Shown here piece after piece: positions 23,104-31,700 of a stretch of 52,080 nucleotides of DNA (position 1 is the stretch's first letter; each line of letters opens with the position of its first letter). The notes under the pieces were generated by a model. It was not told where the DNA came from, ran no database searches, and saw nothing but the letters and a program-made list of their open reading frames with translations. This DNA comes from Gammaproteobacteria bacterium (lineage in GTDB: Bacteria; Pseudomonadota; Gammaproteobacteria; SZUA-152): NCBI GenBank assembly GCA_029882975.1, contig JAOUJW010000038.1:1-52080 (forward strand), written 5' to 3'. Position numbers and translations under genes: made by a program.

Positions 23104-25221
23104 TTATTGCCACCGATTGACGATGGCAATACCCTTGGCAGCGGGCGCCGCAGGTGTGGTAGCTGTGGCTAGGGGGCTCAGAGTGCCATCGGCTCGAACC
23201 TCATACTGCAGAATGGTATCGAGATTTTGTACCGAGACATATACGAATCGACCACTATCATCAATGCTGATGTGAGTAACGCTGATGTTGTTGCCTCCGG
23301 CGTCTACGCCGGCGGGGTTCATTACCGTAAGCGAGCCGTTATCGTTGACATGATACTGAGAAATGGTGCCGCTTAGATTATTAGCTACATACACATGATT
23401 ACCGTTTGGGTGGATTGCGATGGAGTAAGGCGTTAACCCTGTTGCTGTGGATGTCATCCCGGTTGCCTGCAAAATCCCATCAATAACATTGAACTGATAG
23501 ATTGTGTTTGCAGCTATCACATAGGCATAGTTTCCCGATGGATGAATTTTTATGTCCTGTTGTCCGCTACCTATGGACACGGGGTTGGCTGCCGAAGCCA
23601 AGGTGCCGTTAACGAAAACTTCGTACTGGTAGACATTGGGGTCCGTAGTGTGGGTGATATAGACATGACTGCCGGACGGGTGAACGGTAATATTATTGGC
23701 TCCAACACCTGTGGTGACCGGTGCATTCAGGTTGGTGAGAGAGCCTGTAACGTTTACTTTGTAGGGTGTAATGGTGCCGCCGCCGGCGTCACCCATACTG
23801 AGCGCGTAAACATACCGACCAAGAGGACCGATGGCGATACCCAGGGTGTTGGTGCCCTCAGGGATGACCGTAGCCGGGAGCATAGGAGAGAGCAGGCCCG
23901 TATCTTCCAGGGTAAACTGGGCTATGTTGTTTGTCATCCAGTTAGCAGCATAAAGAAACCTGCCAGCTGGATCCGCAACAATGTCCCAGGGCGTGTTGGC
24001 AGAGGTGACGGTCGCGGGGGTTTTCGTCGTCAGTTCGCCGGTAGCCGCAATATTAAACTGATGCAGGTAATTGCTGCTGGATTCCGCTGCGTAGAGGTAT
24101 TGGGGTACAGATTTTGGAGCAGTGCCGCCATACACTAATGCCAGGGCTAACGCTGAGCTAAATGCCGGTATTGGCTGTACATCCAGGGAAGACAGACTGC
24201 CGTCGGTACTGACATTCAGCATACCGATGTCTTTACTGTCGAAATACGCCTGAAAAGCGTGTTGTCTATCTCGGGAAATTGCGAGGGCGGTCGGTGAGCG
24301 TCCTGCATGGGAAAAGTCACCACCAGGGTGTGCAGTTAAACTGCCGTCGGTACCAACACTGTACAAGGCGGTGTACCCATCACCCAGGTCCAGGACATAA
24401 AGCACACTGTCATCGTGGCTGAGTTCTAGGTCGGAAGCACTATTGTTTACTTGAAAGGTGCCGATCTCGGTGAAGCTATAATCTGTGTTGATCCTAAAAC
24501 GATGGATCAGGCTCGTGGTGGAATCCAAAGAGAAGGCGTAGTTCCCGGATGACGTTATGACCAGAGCAACAGGTGCTGTACCGCTGTCGACAGGCAGTCC
24601 GGTGGCCGTCAGTGTACCGTCGGCAGCGCGATCAAAATAGGCGATACCGCCACTACTTTGATGCAGGGTATAAACCCGCTTGCCACTTGGGTGTATCAAG
24701 ATGTCGTCCGGACAGCTTCCACCGCTTGAAATAATGGGTGTATCACCCAGCGGCGCCAAGGTACCATCGCTGCTGATGCTGAACTGATAAATTTCACCGG
24801 CCACACTGCAGTTTGTGGCATAGAGGTTTTTACCGAGGGTATCAATGACGGCGGACTGGGCTTCAATTACGTCAACAGGTGAAGGTGCGAGCATAGTCAA
24901 CTTACCTTCACCGCTGATCGAAAACTGGGAAATGGAATCGCCGGCGCCATCCACAGAATAAACAAATCTCTGGTTGGGGTGTACCACCACATCAACGGGC
25001 CATGTGCCTGTCTCTGTCCGGTCTACATAATACAGTCGGCCGGTATCTTCAGATACTGCGTAGGAGGAAATGCTGCTGTCTGCAGAATTAACGGCGATCA
25101 GATAGCGCAGTGCATTACCTGTCGTTATTTCACCGCTGGTATTATCAGAGGAATTTCCGCCGCCGCAGGCAGAGACAAGAAAAACAATAACTAACAGGAG
25201 GGTAAACCGCGAAAACAGCAT
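23104..25221 (-). CDS. lipoprotein with lactonase-type beta-propeller repeats (705 aa)
   Basis: The lipoprotein signal ends at LVSACGGG. The rest is about 14 repeats of a ~45-residue blade with motifs such as AIHPNGNHVYVANNLSGTISQY and DGTLSPL, the pattern of the lactonase/YncE-like seven-bladed propeller family. Two tandem propellers are implied by length. It may bind carbohydrate or protein on the cell surface; enzymatic activity is not supported. It shares the repeat type with the 1833-residue lipoprotein at 28735-34236. AAGGAAT precedes the ATG, and a TCGACATTTGTC motif lies 61 bp upstream. Confidence 0.85.
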   Translation of the reverse strand: MLFSRFTLLLVIVFLVSACGGGNSSDNTSGEITTGNALRYLIAVNSADSSISSYAVSEDTGRLYYVDRTETGTWPVDVVVHPNQRFVYSVDGAGDSISQFSISGEGKLTMLAPSPVDVIEAQSAVIDTLGKNLYATNCSVAGEIYQFSISSDGTLAPLGDTPIISSGGSCPDDILIHPSGKRVYTLHQSSGGIAYFDRAADGTLTATGLPVDSGTAPVALVITSSGNYAFSLDSTTSLIHRFRINTDYSFTEIGTFQVNNSASDLELSHDDSVLYVLDLGDGYTALYSVGTDGSLTAHPGGDFSHAGRSPTALAISRDRQHAFQAYFDSKDIGMLNVSTDGSLSSLDVQPIPAFSSALALALVYGGTAPKSVPQYLYAAESSSNYLHQFNIAATGELTTKTPATVTSANTPWDIVADPAGRFLYAANWMTNNIAQFTLEDTGLLSPMLPATVIPEGTNTLGIAIGPLGRYVYALSMGDAGGGTITPYKVNVTGSLTNLNAPVTTGVGANNITVHPSGSHVYITHTTDPNVYQYEVFVNGTLASAANPVSIGSGQQDIKIHPSGNYAYVIAANTIYQFNVIDGILQATGMTSTATGLTPYSIAIHPNGNHVYVANNLSGTISQYHVNDNGSLTVMNPAGVDAGGNNISVTHISIDDSGRFVYVSVQNLDTILQYEVRADGTLSPLATATTPAAPAAKGIAIVNRWQ

Positions 25222-25281
25222 GGGCTAAATTCCTTACAATACATTCAGGAAAAAATATCAGCTTTTATAAGGCAACGGTAC

Positions 25282-25295
25282 TCGACATTTGTCGA
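25282..25295. promoter_or_regulatory. inverted repeat shared by two propeller-lipoprotein genes
   Basis: TCGACATTTGTCGA has 6-bp inverted arms around TT. A nearly identical TCGACATTTGTCTA lies upstream of the 1833-residue lipoprotein gene (34345-34358). It is a candidate common operator. Confidence 0.4.
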
Positions 25296-25488
25296 TACTT
25301 ATTCCTCGGAAAAAGTTCGAGGAAAAAGGCTTTTTTAATCTCATTTGGAATTAGCGCTAGTCTTAAACTTCGCCCGGATTCTCCATGTCATCGATAATTC
25401 GTTGTTTTATTTAACTAATAATAGTGAAAGCTAGAAATCATCTCAGCTTTGGGTAGTCATTCAAGTGCTTGACATTAAAACCTCTTAA

Positions 25489-25506
25489 TGTGACCATAAG
25501 GTCACA
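25489..25506. promoter_or_regulatory. ArsR-type operator palindrome
   Basis: TGTGACC-ATAA-GGTCACA, a perfect 7-bp inverted repeat with 4-bp spacer, ends one base before the ATG at 25508. TTGACA lies 14 bp upstream (25469-25474). A regulator bound here would block its own promoter and translation start. Confidence 0.6.
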
Positions 25507-25507
25507 T

Positions 25508-26359
25508 ATGGGAGACTCTAGCCAAGCCGTCTGGAGAGCGCTAAACGACTCGACACGGCGTCAGATTTTGGATTTATTGCGAGATAAACCGCGCACCACC
25601 GGTGAACTTAGTGAGATTTTGGAAGCTGAGATGAGTCGGTTTGCGGTCATGAAGCACTTAAAAGTGTTGCAAGAATCGCGATTAATTTCTATTCGTCGAC
25701 AAGGGCGGCAGCGCTGGAATTATCTCAACGCCATACCTTTACAGCAGATCTATGATCGTTGGATGAAGCCTTATGAGGCATTGTGGGCCGAAAATTTACT
25801 TCGAGTTAAACATCTAGTGGAGCGAAAGCAAGAAATGTCGGATTCATCAAACAAAAAAGTAGACTCAATTCGTATCGCACAGGATGTGCTTATCCATGCT
25901 AAAGCAGAGAAAGTATTCAAAGCATTGGTAAATGATATGGGGGCTTGGTGGGGACTGCCTTATCTGAGGAACCCTCACGCCACTAATATAGTTTTAGAGC
26001 CTCGCGTCGGCGGTGTTATGAAAGAAGTGTGGGGTGATGAAAATGGCGTAGAAGGGGCTGAATGTGCACGTGTTATCAGCTTTCAACGGAATACCTTGCT
26101 CGAGCTTAGTGGTCGTTTTGGACTGGATGGAGCGGTTATGAGTGTTGCTCGGTTTGAATTGGAGGAAGCGGACGGTGCCACAACAATTAAATTTTCTCAC
26201 CACATCATTGGCGACGTTGATCAACAAGTTCGAGAGATGTACCAATTTGGCTGGAAGGATCTTTTAGCCACCCGGTTGCGCCGCTATGTAGAGCAAGGTG
26301 AGCGTTATGGGGTGGGCCATCCTTTACCGCCGGGGTTGAGTTTTCCGAATTTACCATAA
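25508..26359 (+). CDS. ArsR-family HTH fused to SRPBCC (AHSA1-like) domain
   Basis: The 283-residue product has an N-terminal ArsR-like winged helix (about 5-85: WRALNDSTRRQILDLLRDKPRTTGELSEIL, SRFAVMKHLKVLQESRLISIRRQGRQRWNYLN) and a C-terminal SRPBCC domain (about 115-270: IRIAQDVLIHAKAEKVFKALVND, GVMKEVWGD). In many bacteria these two are separate overlapping genes, and here they are one frame. The linker EMSDSSNKK contains a Met that could be the ancestral start of the second gene. ATG 25508 is preferred; a TTG at 25469 is better read as the -35 box. A VOC protein gene follows at 57 bp, probably in the same operon. Confidence 0.85.
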   Translation: MGDSSQAVWRALNDSTRRQILDLLRDKPRTTGELSEILEAEMSRFAVMKHLKVLQESRLISIRRQGRQRWNYLNAIPLQQIYDRWMKPYEALWAENLLRVKHLVERKQEMSDSSNKKVDSIRIAQDVLIHAKAEKVFKALVNDMGAWWGLPYLRNPHATNIVLEPRVGGVMKEVWGDENGVEGAECARVISFQRNTLLELSGRFGLDGAVMSVARFELEEADGATTIKFSHHIIGDVDQQVREMYQFGWKDLLATRLRRYVEQGERYGVGHPLPPGLSFPNLP

Positions 26360-26416
26360 TGATACCGAGTAACAATAAAAGTATGCAAACACAATAAATA
26401 ACGACTGGGAGGATGC

Positions 26417-26773
26417 ATGAATAGACCAACACATTTTGAACTTACTGCTGAAGATCCGGAAAAACTAGCCGGTTTTTATAGCCAGGTATTTGGATGGCAA
26501 ATCAGCAAATGGGAGGGGCCGGTAGATTATTGGCTCGTATCCACCGGAAATGATGCTGACAAAGGCATTAATGGCGCTATTATGGGCCGTAACAATGTTC
26601 AGCAACCGGTTGTAAACACGATTGAAGTAAGTTCTCTTGACGAGACATTTGCCACAGTGACCAGCAACGGCGGTAACAAAGTAACTGAACCGATGGAAAT
26701 ACCGGGCGTTGGTACCTTTGCCTATTGTGTTGATCCTGGCGGTACTTTGTTCGGAATATTACAACCGGCCTAA
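26417..26773 (+). CDS. VOC (glyoxalase/bleomycin resistance) family protein
   Basis: The 118-residue protein shows the VOC pattern: HFELTAEDPEKLAGFYSQVFGWQ at the start, NTIEVSSLDETFATVTSNGG in the middle, and GTFAYCVDPGGTLFGILQ at the end. Members bind a metal through His/Glu in beta-alpha-beta modules and act on small molecules; the substrate here is unknown. GGGAGGA precedes the ATG. It follows the ArsR-SRPBCC gene, a common pairing in uncharacterised operons. Confidence 0.85.
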   Translation: MNRPTHFELTAEDPEKLAGFYSQVFGWQISKWEGPVDYWLVSTGNDADKGINGAIMGRNNVQQPVVNTIEVSSLDETFATVTSNGGNKVTEPMEIPGVGTFAYCVDPGGTLFGILQPA

Positions 26774-26796
26774 ATTAAATCGGACACTTTTTTAAC

Positions 26797-27759
26797 CTAG
26801 CGTTTCGACACAGGGGTCAAATACCATTTGATGGCGTCCCGAACCGATCTAGGAAAGAATGTTCCGATACGAGGGTCCATGATGCCGATGCCCAGGTGGG
26901 TCTCTTTCTCAGGGGCCTTAGGTTCGTATTCACGGAGCCTGGCGGTGGCGCGGTCCGTCTTCTGTGTCGCCAGCATCATGACGGCCATTACCCGGGCCAT
27001 GCCATCGCCTTGTCCTGACTCGATAATGTCGCACAACTTCAGGTCACGATTCTGCGTTTTGCTAACAGACAACGCTCTGACTGCACTAACCTGGGTATGA
27101 AATGCCTTTGCCGATAAGAACGGCTCCAATACCTTCATGGATAGGGAATATCGCAAAATATACGCGGACTCCAGAGCTATATGCTGGCGAAAAAACATTC
27201 TGAATTGCTCCGGGGTGTTGCTTTGTCCCAGCGGTGCAGGCGCGTGGGTCAGTGGTTCCAGAATCAGGGATTTGATCTCCCCATCCGGACATACCCCTTC
27301 ATGCAGCGCCTTGAATAAGCAGATTTGGGCGCGCTCATATGTGCGGGCCTTCAGGCTGGTCTGATGCATGCTGATTCGGAAAGTACCGGCGACTTCGCCG
27401 TTGTCCCGGAGAAAATCGCTTCCCGCAGTGGGGCTGGATAGAAAAAATTGTCCCTTATCCTGGCGCAGATACATATAATATTGACGGCCCTGGATATGCG
27501 GAAATTTTGCATGGGCATGATCACCGCTGATGCTGCTATAACCCGTATCGTACCCGCTGATTTCAATGGTTTCCTGAGTTTTAGTACCAATCAGATGTTT
27601 TATCAGGCGAAGCTGCAACTGTTCACCGCTTTTTTGTACCTTATACAGGGCCAGTGTCTGTGAGCGGGCAATGACCTCTTCTTGCCAGGGTTCATCCCAA
27701 CTCGTCGCATTGACGCTGGTACAGAAAAAAAGAAAGAAAAACAGTGGAATGTGTCTCAT
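26797..27759 (-). CDS. secreted hypothetical protein (320 aa)
   Basis: I chose ATG 27759, which begins a signal peptide (MRHIPLFFFLFFCTSVNA), over the longer frame starting at 27876, whose first 39 residues lack a signal. The mature part has a beta-rich first half and a helical second half (LEPFLSAKAFHTQVSAVRALSV, GMARVMAVMMLATQKTDRA) that might form HEAT-like helices. No recognised catalytic motif was found. It is probably periplasmic. Confidence 0.55.
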   Translation of the reverse strand: MRHIPLFFFLFFCTSVNATSWDEPWQEEVIARSQTLALYKVQKSGEQLQLRLIKHLIGTKTQETIEISGYDTGYSSISGDHAHAKFPHIQGRQYYMYLRQDKGQFFLSSPTAGSDFLRDNGEVAGTFRISMHQTSLKARTYERAQICLFKALHEGVCPDGEIKSLILEPLTHAPAPLGQSNTPEQFRMFFRQHIALESAYILRYSLSMKVLEPFLSAKAFHTQVSAVRALSVSKTQNRDLKLCDIIESGQGDGMARVMAVMMLATQKTDRATARLREYEPKAPEKETHLGIGIMDPRIGTFFPRSVRDAIKWYLTPVSKR

Positions 27760-28143
27760 TTGCAAAGTCCGATGTTTGTGTTGATATCTGTATCGGCTCA
27801 TCGCGGCACATACTTTTGCAAGGCGAAGGAATTCGTTAGAAACTGTGCACTGTTCCCAGTTTCTTGGTAAACCCATGTCTGCATCGGAAGCCGGGGGAAA
27901 GGCCTATTCCTGTTAACAATGGTTAAGTGAATCCAGTGAAAAAGTATAAATCTGAATTACTCATTTTCACTGAAAGAATAAACGCGTTTTCCGGCCCAAT
28001 CAAGCGCTCAACTATTTTCAAGTTACCGAGCGTGTCAACAATTGACTCGAATTCCGAAACTATTGGAAAATAACTAAGACTTAAGTACTAGAATAGTAGT
28101 TTTACTAAACAAAAAAGGGGCAGGAAACCATCGCATTTACTCA

Positions 28144-28686
28144 GTGGCTAACTATCCCCTTCTCACGCCGGCGACGGTATCTGCACAGTCCGGTGACTGG
28201 AATGTACGTACCTCACCCTTGAGCGATTTATTTGGTATTTATAACGTGGAACTGGATTATGCCGTCAATCAGAATTGGGCGTTGGGACCCATGTATAACC
28301 GTTTTGATTTTGAGTATTCGGATACAACCATAGACAGTAGCATGTGGGGTGTTCGCGTTAACTATTATTTGAAAAATGCATTGGAAGGCGGATGGGTAGG
28401 CAGTTTGTCGGCCGGTTACGGCACTGTGGATATTACCAGGCCGGGTACGGTTAGCGGAGTGCCGGTGGAATTTTCCACCAGTACTAGTGTGCGTGTGTAT
28501 ACGGCTCTATTTTCTTATCAGGCTATGTGGGATTCTTTTAATATGATGTTCGGTTTGGGGGCGTCGTATTTTTCCATGCCGGAAACGGTGGTGGGCACCT
28601 ATGGCGTTGATGCGTTAACCATCGATACGGGTTTTATCAGCGGTATAGTACCCAACGCTGAGTTTAGCATGGGATGGCGTTTCTAG
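28144..28686 (+). CDS. outer-membrane beta-barrel-like protein, N-terminus uncertain
   Basis: The 180-residue frame has alternating aromatic/polar strands (NWALGPMYNRFDFEY, MWGVRVNYYL, WVGSLSAGYG) and a C-terminal Phe (GWRF), as in outer-membrane barrels. No ATG is present, and the GTG at 28144 gives no hydrophobic signal peptide, only LLTPATVSAQ, which resembles a signal-peptide end. The in-frame stop TAG is only 48 bp upstream. The 5' end is therefore probably damaged or frameshifted. Confidence 0.5.
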   Translation: MANYPLLTPATVSAQSGDWNVRTSPLSDLFGIYNVELDYAVNQNWALGPMYNRFDFEYSDTTIDSSMWGVRVNYYLKNALEGGWVGSLSAGYGTVDITRPGTVSGVPVEFSTSTSVRVYTALFSYQAMWDSFNMMFGLGASYFSMPETVVGTYGVDALTIDTGFISGIVPNAEFSMGWRF

Positions 28687-28734
28687 TTTTTACTTTGAAT
28701 CGGATCATGCCCGCTAGACGATGCGCTGTTATTG

Positions 28735-31700
28735 TTATTGGTAGGTGACGAAGCTATTAAAATACACCGGTTGTGTGCCTGTCCTCACGCTGGGAGTGCT
28801 CATGGGATTAAGGCCGCCATCGATCCCTACGGTGTATTGCGATACCGTGTTGCTGGTTTTGTTGGTAACATAAATATAATTCCCGGAAGCTTCCGCATGT
28901 ATGTGGGTGGGATTTATTCCCGTGGGCACTGTGGCGGTTGTCATGGGTGTAAGGCTACCGTCTGCTTGTACATTGTATTGCGATACTGTATTGCTGGTTT
29001 CGTTGACGACGTAAGCGTAATGGCCTGTTGGGTGAACTGCTATCGCATTTGGGTCCAATTCGGTAGTTACAGTAGCAATCGACATAGGTACCAGTGAACC
29101 GGTAGGGGTAACATTAAATTGCGACACATTATCACTGCGCCGGTTGCTGACATATGCGTAATTCCCGGAAGGATGGATGGCAATGGATAAGGGGTATGAC
29201 CCTGTCGCTACCGTTGCAGGTCTCATAGGCTCCAGGACAGGAATGACAAAATTGTGAGTTCGGTCGACTGTGTACTGATTTAAGTTGGCGCTAAATTGAT
29301 TAGTCACGTAATAATATTGGCCGGTAGGATGCATAACCGAGTCATATGGCCCACTACCGGTGTTGGTGATGGCGATAGGAATGCGTACTAAACCATCTAC
29401 GGGGTCTTCATTAAAGGTGACTACATAACCATTTTGCATATTGGCAGCAAAAAGATAGTCACCGGCATTATTTGTGGCGATGGCTCTGGGACCGCCCCCA
29501 ACCGAAATGGCACCTTGATTTCTGAGAATTAAATTACCCGTAAGGTCTATATCGAAAAGCTCAACGGAACCGGAATGCCGGTTGATGTAGGCGCGTTTAC
29601 CGGTATGATTCAGGGCAATTATTTTCGGACTGGGATTATTTGGTCCCAATGATACAGTTGCCGGAGTATTGGGTTGCAGCATTCCATCGGCACCGAAAAT
29701 GAACTGTGAGATATCACCGGAGCCTTGATTGGCGACAAATGCAATACCGCCAACGGGTGCGGCCGGAACATTACCAATTCCCATGTCCATATCACTACTC
29801 CAACCGGACGCGCCTGAGGATTCATCGTAACGTATAACATGGGGAGCGTTTTGCGACAGGCTGCCATCCGCATTTACCAGCATTTGGTGTACCATGACAC
29901 TGAATCCATACATGTAGCTGCCCAACGGGTCGACTACAATACCACTGCTTCCAAAAGCCTCGATGGACATAAGCTTTCTTATATTACCTTCTTCGTCGAT
30001 GCTGTATTGTCCGGTTGTGGTATCTGCGACTTCCGGTTCAGACAAGGCAATATAGACATATTTACCTGATGGACCCTTATTAACACCATAGAAACGACCC
30101 GGTAGAGGTTGAGGCGCAGGTTCCAGGGAGCCATCCGGGCCGATCGAATAATATTCAGAAGAATATTGAATAAACAACCATCGCCCCGATGGGTCTACCG
30201 TCGGTTTTCCTGTAGCAATAGCCGGTACTACACCGGGAACCATGGGTGTTAATGCTCCCGTGGTTTGGTCAATAGAAAATTGAGAAATGGTAGGAAGACG
30301 AGTATCAATTTCACGATTGATGGAGTACAGATATTTTCCGGATGGGTGCATGGCGGCATGACGGGCAAAGTTGCCTACCGTTACTGAATTGATTCCTGAG
30401 GTGCTACCGCTGACCGGATCGATGGAGGCCCCGCTTACGACGTTATTGCTGGAACCTCTACTGCTTACGGAATAAATAAAACGGCCGGAGGGGTGCATGG
30501 CTATTCCGGTTGTGGGGTTAAACGAAAATCCACGATAAACTTCGTCCAGACGCCCATTGCTCAGATCATATCGGAATTTACCACCTTCGCTAATGGCAAC
30601 ATAGGCATACTGTCCGTTAGGGTGTATGGCCAATCCGATAGGGGTATTGTCCATCTGAAACTGGTCTATTAACTTCAAACGCCCGGAATCGTTATCCAGC
30701 CAATAACTGGAAAGAATTTTAGTTCCGGGATTGGAGGTAACTACATAGCGGCCATATGTGATGGGAATACTGGCTGACAATTCCACCTGATTGGTGTCTA
30801 CGTTTCTCGCTTCGTCACGAGCCCTGACTGTTACATAGTATGTACGTCCTCCTGCCATATTGTATAGGGTGTAATGAGTAACGCCCGGATGGGTAATATA
30901 GTGCGGTGGTTCGTTAAAGTTCTGGGTTCCGGCGGTCTCCGAGACATAAATATGATAACGAATATTACCCGAGAGACTGCTGTTATCGTTGGCCGCGGGC
31001 CAACTTAACTGAATTTGTGTGCCGCTGCTGCTGATTGTGCTCAAACCGCTAAAACTCGGTGGTGTAATCTCAGGAATACCACGTAATTCTACTGTATTTG
31101 TGTCTTGGTTGCCTTCCAGGTCACGTGCGCGTACTACATAAAAGTATCGACCACTTTCCTGTAAACCTCCTATGATATAACTGGTGGCGCCCGTCACGCT
31201 GTAGTTGGGGGTGGTAAAGTCCTGTCCACCGGAGGTTGTGGACGCATAGATGTCATATACCATGTTTGCCGCATTGGTGCCGTTGTCGATGGCATCGCTC
31301 CAGTTTAATCTCAATTCACTGTTGGAGACAGTGTAAACTGAATTTAAACCGCTGAACTGAGGTGAGGTTCCGTCTATGGTGGTGGCACCCATGCTAATAC
31401 TATTACCATCATTCAACCCATGCTCGTCTCGGGCACGAACGACGAAATAATAAGTTCTAAAGTCAGAAAGACCACTAACCAGAAAACTAGTCGCTCCTCT
31501 GGGGCTTGTGTAGTCGGGGATGCTCAAATGGATTGAAGAATGGTAGATTTCATAAATTATGTTTTCGGAAGTAGTGACATTGTCACTGGCAGGTTCCCAG
31601 CTAAGGAGTATTTCACTGGCGCTAACTGCGGTGGCGGACGCCAGTCCTGCAAAAGTAGGGGCGGTGCCGTCTGGGGTTCTTGTGCTTCTTTCGTTGAGAT

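Noticed and set aside
25469-25507. TTG start 13 codons upstream for the ArsR-SRPBCC gene
   Set aside because: TTGACA there is a better -35 box, and the operator palindrome would fall inside the coding region. ATG 25508 fits the ArsR family start.
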